Part shown: in pieces, positions 45,369-52,433 of the stretch
Position numbering within the stretch: position 1 is the stretch's first letter
Layout of the letters: each line of letters opens with the position of its first letter
Source: Nitratidesulfovibrio sp. SRB-5
Lineage (GTDB): Bacteria > Desulfobacterota > Desulfovibrionia > Desulfovibrionales > Desulfovibrionaceae
NCBI RefSeq assembly: GCF_019931275.1
Contig: NZ_JAIOTY010000001.1
Span: 992,001-1,056,000, forward strand
Reading direction: 5' to 3'
DNA length: 64,000 nucleotides
Notes under the pieces: generated by a model
Database searches by the model: none
Told to the model about the DNA's origin: nothing
The model's input: only the letters and a program-made list of their open reading frames with translations
Program-made: the position numbers and the translations under genes

Positions 45369-46802
45369 CTACCACTGCACGTAGCTGATGTGGGTTTGCA
45401 GGTATTCCATCAGGCCGTGCTTGCCATCGGCCCCGCCTATGCCGGACTTGCGCCACCCGGCATGGAAGCCCTGCATGGCCTCGAAGTGTTCGCGATTGAC
45501 GTACGTTTCGCCGAACTTCAGGCGGTTCATGGCGTACATGGCGCTGTTCACGTTAGTGGTGAAGATGGACGAGGTCAGGCCGTATTCGCTGTCGTTGGCC
45601 AGGTCGATTGCCTCGTCAAGGTCCGTGAAGGTCAGCACAGGCAGCACCGGCCCGAAGATTTCCTGCTGCACGATCTCCATGGCCTGGCGGCAGCCGCCCA
45701 GCAGGGTGGGCTGGTAGAAGTGGCCGGTGGGCGTGTCGGGGATGTGCCCGCCGGTGATCACGTGCGCCCCGTCCTCCACGGCGCGTTGCACCATGTCCGC
45801 CACCTTTTTCTGCTGTTCCGCACTGACCTGGCTGGACATGTCCGGAGCCGTGGTCGCCATGGGGTCGCCGAAGGTTACGGCCTTGAAGGCCTTGGCCAGC
45901 ATGTCGGTGAACTGGTCGGCAATGCGCGCGTCCACGTACAGCCGTTCGGCGCAGTTGCACACCTGCCCGCTGAAGATCACGCGCGATGCCACCACCGCCT
46001 TGGCCGCCAGTTCCAGATCGGCGTCGGCGCAGACGATGGCCGGGGCCTTGCCGCCCAGTTCCAGTGAGGTCTTGGTGATGTTTCTGGCGGAAGCGGCAAT
46101 GACCCGCTGGCCCGCCTCCACGCTGCCGGTCAGCGAGACGATGCCCGGAATGGAGCTGCGCACCAGCGCTTCGCCCAGCGTGCCGCCCGCGCCGGTGATG
46201 AAGTTGACGATGCCCTTGGGCAGGTCCAGCCCGGCCAGCAGTTCGGCAAAGGCCATGATGGTGTTGGGGGCCACGGAGCTTGGCTTGATGACCACCGCGT
46301 TGCCGGTGAGCAGTGCCGGTGCCACCTTGCGGGCCATGACGAAGAACGGGAAGTTCCACGGGCAGATGCCCACGGATACGCCCACGGGCTTGCGCATCAG
46401 GAAGATGCTTTCACGCGGGCGGTCGCTCTGGATGATCTCGCCTTCATAGATGCGCCCCCAACCAGCGTAATAGTCGAAGTATTCCGCGGTGACGTCGATT
46501 TCCACCTGTGCCAGCGGCAGCACCTTGGCCTGCTCCTCCACCAGGATATGGGCCAGTTCCACGCGGTGCTTGCGGATGAGTTCCGCCATCTTCTTCAGGT
46601 ATCCCGCACGGTCGGGGGCGCTGCGGGCCGCCCAGGCGGGCTGCGCGACGCGGGCCGCTTCCAGCGCGCGCAGGGCATCGGCCTCATTGCCGTTGGGTAC
46701 TGTGGATACGATCTTGCCGGTGAACGGGTTTTCGACCTCTATGACGTCCGTGCTGCTGGACGAAACCAGTGAACCATCAATGTATTGCTTGTAAGCCTTC
46801 AT
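45369..46802 (-). CDS. NAD(P)-dependent aldehyde dehydrogenase (lactaldehyde-dehydrogenase-like)
   Basis: 477 residues. The catalytic Cys is in FSGQVCNCAERLYV and the general-base Glu in LELGGKAPAIV. The cofactor Rossmann part includes GICPWNFPFFVMARKVAPAL and SLTGSVEAGQRV. The N-terminal YKQYIDGSLVSSSSTDVIEV fits AldA-type lactaldehyde/glycolaldehyde dehydrogenases, but other aldehydes are possible. GGAGG lies five bases before the ATG at 46802. It is cytoplasmic and could oxidise aldehydes from alcohol or sugar breakdown. It starts next to an AT-rich divergent promoter region. Confidence 0.93.
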   Translation of the reverse strand: MKAYKQYIDGSLVSSSSTDVIEVENPFTGKIVSTVPNGNEADALRALEAARVAQPAWAARSAPDRAGYLKKMAELIRKHRVELAHILVEEQAKVLPLAQVEIDVTAEYFDYYAGWGRIYEGEIIQSDRPRESIFLMRKPVGVSVGICPWNFPFFVMARKVAPALLTGNAVVIKPSSVAPNTIMAFAELLAGLDLPKGIVNFITGAGGTLGEALVRSSIPGIVSLTGSVEAGQRVIAASARNITKTSLELGGKAPAIVCADADLELAAKAVVASRVIFSGQVCNCAERLYVDARIADQFTDMLAKAFKAVTFGDPMATTAPDMSSQVSAEQQKKVADMVQRAVEDGAHVITGGHIPDTPTGHFYQPTLLGGCRQAMEIVQQEIFGPVLPVLTFTDLDEAIDLANDSEYGLTSSIFTTNVNSAMYAMNRLKFGETYVNREHFEAMQGFHAGWRKSGIGGADGKHGLMEYLQTHISYVQW

Positions 46803-47212
46803 GATGCCTCCGGATTGCAGATGGTGAAAAAGAAAAGGGTCCGGCATGTGCGGGCAGGAAATGACCTGTGGCCCCGACCATGAGAACGTGGGGGATCATG
46901 AGGAACTACATCGCCTTTTGTCGTCACAGTCAAGACATGAAACAAGGGATGCAGCGGAGGTGTGTTGCAGTGCGGCTGCAATTGAGGTGAGTGCGGAAAT
47001 TTTGCGCATGTTTTTTTGCGAATTCGTGACCGCATCCGTCGGTATCAGGCATGCCGCGCGAGTGACGAATAGCGCGAAGTGCATCATGCGTCTGACTATT
47101 TGCATAAGTTGTGTCTATCGAATCGTGTTGGTTGAATCGGCTATTCCGCTTTGTGGACCTTCCGCGCGGCGTATAGGGTGGGCGCCACTACCCATTACAC
47201 GCGGAGGTGTTC
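46803..47212. other. AT-rich divergent promoter region (aldehyde dehydrogenase / NifB-like operon)
   Basis: 410 bp, with AT-rich DNA at about 46960-47160. It should hold promoters for both directions. I found no convincing sigma-54 or sigma-70 pair. Short open frames here have no ribosome sites. Confidence 0.5.
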
Positions 47213-48073
47213 ATGCGTCAGTTGCAGGACGAGGGGCGGCGCGGGTTTCTGCGCGCCTCGCTGACCGGGGTGGCGGGGCTGGCCGCCGCTTCCCTGCCGG
47301 GGGCGGCGCAAGCCGCGCCATTCCCCGGCGGCAGGTTGCAGGTGTGGTCGTGCGGGGGGCTGGCAGAGGCCATGCAGCCCGCCCATGCGGAGTACGAACG
47401 GCGCAGCGGCGCGGCGGTGGTGTACACCGGTGCGTTTGCGGCGGCGCTGGGCAAGTCGCTGCTGGGCAGCGGCTCGACAGAGGTGTTCGCCGGGCGGGTG
47501 CTGGACCTTGCCAAGAAGCTGCGCGCGGAAGGGCGCATGACCTATTTCAAGCCGCTGTGCTTCACCAGCTATGTCATCGTCACGCCCACGGGCAATCCGG
47601 GCAACGTGCGGTCGGTGGACGACATGGCCCGCAAGGGCGTGCGGGTGGCCATGGCGCCAGAGGCGTCGCCCCCCGGCGGCGCGGCGGTGGTGGGGTTGCT
47701 CAAGAAGGCGGGGTGCCTGGATGCGGTGATGGCCAACGTGGTCAACCCCGGCACCTGCGTGCAGCGCTCGGTGGAGGCGATTACCACCGGCAAGGCCGAC
47801 GCCATGATCGTGGAACTGCGGGTCACCCGCCTGCCCCAGTTCGCGGGCAAGCTGGACATCGTGGAAATTCCCGCAGGGCTGTTTCCGCCGCCGCCGCTCA
47901 CCTTCACCGTGGGCGTCATGCAGGAGGCGCGTGACCGCGCCCTGGCCGACGACTACGTGGCATGGGTGACGTCCCCCGAGGGGCAGGCGCACTTCGAGCG
48001 GGCCGGGTTCATCCCCGCCATTTCGCCGCGCGGGCAGGAACTGGTGGAAAAGCTGGGGGTGAAGGATGTCTGA
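47213..48073 (+). CDS. Periplasmic substrate-binding protein, molybdate/oxyanion (ModA/WtpA) type, Tat signal
   Basis: 286 residues. The N-terminus has a twin-arginine signal GRRGFLRASLTGVAGLAAAS, so it is probably exported folded. The mature domain follows the ModA plan: QVWSCGGLAEAMQPAHAEY, STEVFAGRVLDLAKKL, YVIVTPTGNPGNV, VRVAMAPEASPPGG and TTGKADAMIVELRVT. Such proteins bind molybdate, tungstate or related oxyanions. GGAGG lies five bases before ATG 47213. No permease or ATPase is adjacent. It overlaps the next gene by eight bases, and the third gene encodes a NifB-like enzyme, so a metal-oxyanion role in cofactor assembly is possible but unproven. Confidence 0.85.
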   Translation: MRQLQDEGRRGFLRASLTGVAGLAAASLPGAAQAAPFPGGRLQVWSCGGLAEAMQPAHAEYERRSGAAVVYTGAFAAALGKSLLGSGSTEVFAGRVLDLAKKLRAEGRMTYFKPLCFTSYVIVTPTGNPGNVRSVDDMARKGVRVAMAPEASPPGGAAVVGLLKKAGCLDAVMANVVNPGTCVQRSVEAITTGKADAMIVELRVTRLPQFAGKLDIVEIPAGLFPPPPLTFTVGVMQEARDRALADDYVAWVTSPEGQAHFERAGFIPAISPRGQELVEKLGVKDV

Positions 48074-48893
48074 TGCGGGCGTGAGCACCGTGCATGCGGC
48101 GGGCGGCACGGCCAACCTGACGGAACTGAAGCCCCGTACCGTGCGCCAGGACGCGCGCGCCCGCGCCGTGCGCCTGTGGAACCGGGCGGCGCAGGCCGTC
48201 ATGCTGCTGCTGATCGGCCAGTGGTCGTTCTACGGCATCTTCCGCTGTCCTTTCGTGGTGCCGTACATCAGCTGCCAGAACTGTCCGGTGGTGGCCTGCC
48301 ACGGGCGGCTGTTCACCATGTTCTGGGGCGTGTGGGCCGGGTGGCTGGCGCTGGCGGCCCTGTTCGGACGCGCCTTCTGCGGGTGGGCCTGCCCCGGCGG
48401 CACGGTGAACCGCCTGCTGGGCCTGTTTGCGCCGCTGCGCCTGAAGCCCGGCGGCCTGGCCGCGCGCCTGCTGCCCTTCGGCAAGTACGGCGGGCTGGCG
48501 CTGGCACTGTGGGCCTACTTCGTGCTGGGGCAGCCGCGCGTCAACGTGCCCATCCGCACCGGGGAATTCTTCGGCGCGGTGGCCCTTACCTTCGAACACG
48601 CCATGCCGCTGTGGCTGGTGCGCACCTGGGCGGTGGCGGGCATCCTGGCGCTGGGCGTGGCGGTGTCCGCCGCGTGGTGCCGCTTCGCCTGCCCGGCGGG
48701 CGGCGTGCTGGAAGCGGTGCGCCGCTTCGCGCCGTTCTCGGTGTACAAGACCGACGCCTGCAACGGCTGCGACAGGTGCCGCAAGGCCTGCTACATGGCC
48801 ACGCGGCCCGAGGAAACCAACTGTACCAACTGCGGGGACTGCCTTGGCTCGTGCCCGCAGGACTGCATCGGCATGGGGCGGAAGCCGCGATGA
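48066..48893 (+). CDS. Membrane 4Fe-4S protein of the NapH/YccM type
   Basis: 275 residues with about four membrane spans. Conserved cysteine pairs sit beside the membrane segments: SCQNCPVVACHGR, FCGWACPGG and CRFACPAGG. A C-terminal double ferredoxin region follows, CNGCDRCRKAC and CTNCGDCLGSCPQDC (two [4Fe-4S] clusters). Relatives pass electrons from the quinone pool or cytoplasm to periplasmic or membrane enzymes. Here it overlaps the substrate-binding gene (8 bp) and the radical SAM gene (4 bp), so it may supply reducing power to the latter or act with the binding protein. Confidence 0.92.
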   Translation: MSDAGVSTVHAAGGTANLTELKPRTVRQDARARAVRLWNRAAQAVMLLLIGQWSFYGIFRCPFVVPYISCQNCPVVACHGRLFTMFWGVWAGWLALAALFGRAFCGWACPGGTVNRLLGLFAPLRLKPGGLAARLLPFGKYGGLALALWAYFVLGQPRVNVPIRTGEFFGAVALTFEHAMPLWLVRTWAVAGILALGVAVSAAWCRFACPAGGVLEAVRRFAPFSVYKTDACNGCDRCRKACYMATRPEETNCTNCGDCLGSCPQDCIGMGRKPR

Positions 48894-49822
48894 ACGCGGG
48901 CGATTCGCGCCATCCGTGCTTTACCGCCGGGGCGCACGGCACGCACGCGCGCATCCACCTGCCGGTGGCGGCGGCCTGCAACATCCGCTGCGGCTATTGC
49001 GACCGGCGGCACGACTGCGTCAACGAGTCGCGCCCCGGCGTGACCAGCCGCGTGCTGAACCCGGTGGAGGCCGCGCAACTGGTGGACCGGGCCGTGGCCG
49101 CGCTGCCGCACCTTTCGGTGGTGGGCATTGCCGGGCCGGGCGATCCGCTGGCCAGCCCCGGACCCACGCTGGAAACCCTGGCCCTGGTGCGCCGGGCGCA
49201 TCCCGGCCTGTTGCTGTGCCTGTCCACCAACGGTCTGGCCCTGCCGGACCATGTGGATGCACTGGCCGCGCTGGGCGTGGGGCACGTCACCGTGACCCTG
49301 AACGCCGTGGACCCGGAGGTGGGCGCGCGCCTGTACGCCCATGTGACCGGCGATGATGGCCTCGCGCTGCATGGCGCGGAAGGTGCGGCGCACCTGCTGG
49401 CCCGGCAGGAGGAGGGGCTGTCGCGCCTTGCGCGGGCGGGCATTGCCGTGAAGGTGAACACCGTGGTGGTGCCCGGCGTCAACGATGACCACGTGGAGGC
49501 GGTGGCCCGGCGCGCCGCCGCGCTGGGAGCATCGCTGATGAACTGCATCGGGCTGATTCCGGTTGCGGGTACGCCGCTGGGTGGCGTGGAAGCGCCGGGG
49601 CCGCGACTGATGGACGCCGTGCGCGCGACGGCGGGGCGTCATCTGCCCCAGATGCGCCACTGCGCCCGCTGCCGGGCAGACGCCGCCGGACTGCTGGGAG
49701 ACGGCGGCACGCTGGGCGGGCTGGGGCTGCTGCCCTTGCAGCCGGAGCACCCGCACCGTGGGCATGGCCTGCCGGATACGGCGGGCATGCCTCCCTGTGC
49801 CGGGCGGCGGCGCTGCGATTGA
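48890..49822 (+). CDS. NifB-like radical SAM protein
   Basis: 310 residues. It opens like NifB: HPCFTAGAHGTHARIHLPVA, then the SAM cluster triad CNIRCGYC (30-37), DCVNESRPGV (42-51) and, near the end, MNCIGLIPV and HCARCRADAAGLLGD. NifB uses SAM and two [4Fe-4S] clusters to build the carbide-centred NifB-co of nitrogenase, and the residues that hold those clusters appear conserved here. There is no NifX/NafY-like C-terminal domain, as in the short NifB forms. ATG at 48890 overlaps the upstream stop. The tail ends Pro/His/Cys-rich. No nif structural gene lies in the window, so the product could be a nitrogenase precursor made elsewhere or a different metal cluster. Confidence 0.9.
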   Translation: MNAGDSRHPCFTAGAHGTHARIHLPVAAACNIRCGYCDRRHDCVNESRPGVTSRVLNPVEAAQLVDRAVAALPHLSVVGIAGPGDPLASPGPTLETLALVRRAHPGLLLCLSTNGLALPDHVDALAALGVGHVTVTLNAVDPEVGARLYAHVTGDDGLALHGAEGAAHLLARQEEGLSRLARAGIAVKVNTVVVPGVNDDHVEAVARRAAALGASLMNCIGLIPVAGTPLGGVEAPGPRLMDAVRATAGRHLPQMRHCARCRADAAGLLGDGGTLGGLGLLPLQPEHPHRGHGLPDTAGMPPCAGRRRCD

Positions 49823-49881
49823 GACCACCGTGGTCCGGGGAATGCCCAACGCGCCTGCTGATCGAACTGCATGAAAAACAG

Positions 49882-49913
49882 AAGGACGCCGCCCCAACAC
49901 GGGCGGCGTCCTT
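49882..49913 (-). terminator. Terminator hairpin, copy 1
   Basis: AAGGACGCCGCCC pairs with GGGCGGCGTCCTT. On the minus strand it is followed by CTGTTTTTC, so it can end msrA-direction transcription. Confidence 0.7.
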
Positions 49914-50158
49914 CTGACTGCTGACAACCCCAAATTCTTCCGGGGGAGGGGCCCTTTTGGAAAAGGGTCTCCTCCCCCGGCCCCCTCCCCCCAAAACTTT
50001 CATTTGTGCTCCCTGCACATTCCGAAAGCACAAAACATGGGGCTTCCAAGGGGCGGCAGCCGCTCTGCGATCACCATCCGTAATGCTCGCAAGCTCGCAT
50101 AACGGCTGCTGTCCTTGGCCGCCGGAGTCGTCCAGAAACAGAAATTGTCAACAACCCG

Positions 50159-50186
50159 GGACGCCGCCCCATCACGGGCGGCGTCC
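50159..50186. terminator. Terminator hairpin, copy 2
   Basis: GGACGCCGCCC pairs with GGGCGGCGTCC around CATCAC. It is nearly identical to the hairpin at 49882. On the plus strand it is followed by TTTCTCG. It lies 35 bp from the msrA stop. Confidence 0.65.
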
Positions 50187-50220
50187 TTTCTCGTTTCCGG
50201 GTGGCGCCTTGCGCGCCGGA

Positions 50221-50907
50221 TCATTTTTCCGCGCCCCAGACCTGTTCCAGCCGCTTGTCGCGTCCGCAGCCGGTTCGATAGTAGGCGTAGCGGATGGGAT
50301 TCTTGCGGTAGTAGTCCTGATGGTATTCCTCGGCGGGCCAGAAGGTGGAGGCGTCTTCTATGCCGGTGGCCACCGGCTTGCCCAGGCGTGCCTCCGTCGC
50401 CTTCTTGCTGGCCTCGGCGACCTCGCGCTGCGCCGCATCGGCCACGAAGATGGCCGAGCGGTACTGGCTGCCCCGGTCGCAGAACTGGCCGCCCGCGTCC
50501 AGCGGGTCCACGTTGCGCCAGAAGACGTCCAGCAGCGTTTCGTACGTCACCCTGGCCGGGTCGTAGGTAACCCGCAGGGCTTCGGCGTGGCCGGTAAGGC
50601 CCGAGGACACCTGCTTGTAGGTGGGGGAATCCACGTTGCCCCCGGTGTAACCGGAGGTGGTTTCAAGCACGCCGTCCAGTTGGTCGAAGGGCTTTTCCAT
50701 GCACCAGAAGCAGCCCCCGGCGAACACGGCGGTGGCCGTTGCGGCGGCCTGGCGGGGGGGCGCGACTGCATCGTCCTGCGCGGCGCGGGCCGTGGCGGGC
50801 AGCAGCAGGGCGGCCAGCAACAGGGCAGAAAGAGGAAGAAGATGCGCCAGCGCGGCCAGTGCCGACGTTGCGGTCTCGATGAACGGGGACTGAAGCAGGG
50901 TGGACAT
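50221..50907 (-). CDS. msrA: Exported peptide methionine sulfoxide reductase MsrA
   Basis: 228 residues. The active site is GGCFWCMEKPF, and the rest (YTGGNVDSPTYKQV, ALRVTYDPARVTYETLL, YHQDYYRKNP) is classic MsrA. Unusually for MsrA it has an N-terminal hydrophobic signal (HLLPLSALLLAALLLPATARA), so it should work in the periplasm on methionine-S-sulfoxide of exported proteins. It needs a reductant, and the DsbD at 24404-26599 is a candidate. The ATG at 50907 is used (GGGAG ten bases upstream). The N-terminal 20 residues before the signal could belong to an alternative start. Confidence 0.93.
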   Translation of the reverse strand: MSTLLQSPFIETATSALAALAHLLPLSALLLAALLLPATARAAQDDAVAPPRQAAATATAVFAGGCFWCMEKPFDQLDGVLETTSGYTGGNVDSPTYKQVSSGLTGHAEALRVTYDPARVTYETLLDVFWRNVDPLDAGGQFCDRGSQYRSAIFVADAAQREVAEASKKATEARLGKPVATGIEDASTFWPAEEYHQDYYRKNPIRYAYYRTGCGRDKRLEQVWGAEK

Positions 50908-51088
50908 GATGCGTACTCCCTTGCCGGAGGCGGTGCGCCGGAAGTGGCGCGCCCCTTCGGGCATCATGTCAGATATAGCACGCCCGCGCCGGGAGTACAG
51001 GGGGATTGGGGCGACGTGGTGGCGGCGCGGGTGTATCGGCGGGACATGCCGGACGGTAGGCGCGGACGGCGGCGCGAACGGCGGTTGG

Positions 51089-52141
51089 CTATCCCCCGGC
51101 CCACATGTTCGCCAACCGCTGGCGGTGGTGCAGCAGGATGTCGCAGTAGTCCAGTTCCATGCCCAGCATCTCCCGGTCGCCCCTGCGCAGCCATTCCGAC
51201 AGCCAGCCGAAGCGGGATGCCAGCACCATCAGCGGCAGATGGCGCAACATATCGGCCCCCATTCCGGCAAGCTCGTACGGGGCCACGCCCTGGCGCAGCG
51301 CGGTGGTGAACCCGGCGGCAAAGCCGCGTCCAAGGCCAGAGGGGTGCTCGAAACCCACGCAGCCGATGCAGTTGGCGGCGTCGTACAGCGCGGGCTGCGC
51401 CCCGGCGAATTCCCAGTCGATGACCCCGCGCAGCGCGGCCAGCGGTTCGCAGGTCGGTGGTCCGCTGCCATCCGCCGGGGCGTCGTCGCCTTTGCCGCAG
51501 GGCGCCCAGATCAGGTTCAGGGGGTGGGCATCGCCATGGGCCAGCACCACCGGTTGGGCGGCCAGCACGTCGGGCAGGGCCTCCAGCGCGTCGCGTACCG
51601 GGTGCAGGCGGCGGGCGGCCTCCGGCAGGCGGCGGGCCACCGCCTCGTGCAGCCCGGCGATGAACGCGGGCAGCGGGGGCACCGGCGCGGGGGGCAGTCC
51701 GGCGGGCAGGTTGTCACCGGCCCGGTGCAGGGCCAGCAGCAGGGCGGCCACTGCGCGCCCGCGCCAGTCGTGGTCCAGATAGTCGGGGCGGGGCGGTTCC
51801 GCGCCGGGCACGAAGGGCGAAAGCTGCCAGTACCCGGCATGGGGCGGGGTGTCCGCCTTGAGCACATGGCGCAGGTCGCCATCCTCCACCGGCAGATACG
51901 CGGGCACCAGCGCGGCCAGTTCCGGGCCGGACACGGCAGGGTCCGCCAGTTGCGCCAGCAGGTCGCCCATGGCCTCGCGCCGGGAAACCTGCGTCGGGGC
52001 CAGCCGTTCCAGCATCCACAACCGCCCGTCGTCGCCCTGCACCGCCGTGCGGGTCAGGCAGCGTTCCGGGCTGCCGGGCAGGGGAAATTCCGTGGCCAGG
52101 CGGCGCGGGGTGATGCCGAAACGGTACAGCAGGTCGAGCAT
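51089..52141 (-). CDS. Aminoglycoside-phosphotransferase-fold (APH/choline kinase) protein
   Basis: 350 residues. The kinase catalytic loop is VVLAHGDAHPLNLIW (HGDxHxxN) and the metal motif follows as GVIDWEFAGA (DWE). The N-lobe is less conserved. This fold covers homoserine, choline, fructosamine and antibiotic kinases; substrate unknown. GGAG lies six bases before ATG 52141, and the longer open frame to 52333 is rejected. Divergent from the DEAD-box helicase. Confidence 0.85.
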   Translation of the reverse strand: MLDLLYRFGITPRRLATEFPLPGSPERCLTRTAVQGDDGRLWMLERLAPTQVSRREAMGDLLAQLADPAVSGPELAALVPAYLPVEDGDLRHVLKADTPPHAGYWQLSPFVPGAEPPRPDYLDHDWRGRAVAALLLALHRAGDNLPAGLPPAPVPPLPAFIAGLHEAVARRLPEAARRLHPVRDALEALPDVLAAQPVVLAHGDAHPLNLIWAPCGKGDDAPADGSGPPTCEPLAALRGVIDWEFAGAQPALYDAANCIGCVGFEHPSGLGRGFAAGFTTALRQGVAPYELAGMGADMLRHLPLMVLASRFGWLSEWLRRGDREMLGMELDYCDILLHHRQRLANMWAGG

Positions 52142-52433
52142 GAAAACTCCGGGGCGGTTGGCGTGGAGGCTGCGGTGGCCGGAAAACGGAAGGGCGCAGT
52201 GTTCCATGCCGGGGGCGCCGTGTCCAGTTCGGTCAGGGGCGGCAAGGAGACGGCAAGGATCTGCCAGGGCGCGGCAGAGGAAATGCGGCATACGGAGCGG
52301 ACCGCGCGTCCGGACCTTTCCCGGCATTGCCACGGTCGCCGGGGCAACGTAGTATCACCCGGCGTTGCGGTCCCGCGTTCCGCGTTCCGTGTCCGAACAG
52401 CCCGGCCCCCGGCCATTCCGGAGTGTTTCCGCC

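Larger units (their letters stand above)
49823..50220. other. Gap with two near-identical hairpins flanking Desulfovibrio-type G/C-rich spacer
   Basis: About 400 bp between convergent genes. Two similar hairpins lie at 49882-49913 and 50159-50186. Between them is the run GGGCCCTTTTGGAAAAGGG and a CTCCCCCGGCCCCC tract. Confidence 0.6.

Noticed and set aside
47090-47212. A sigma-54 promoter for the NifB-like operon
   Set aside because: No GG-N10-GC element with the right spacing was found in the 120 bp before the first gene.
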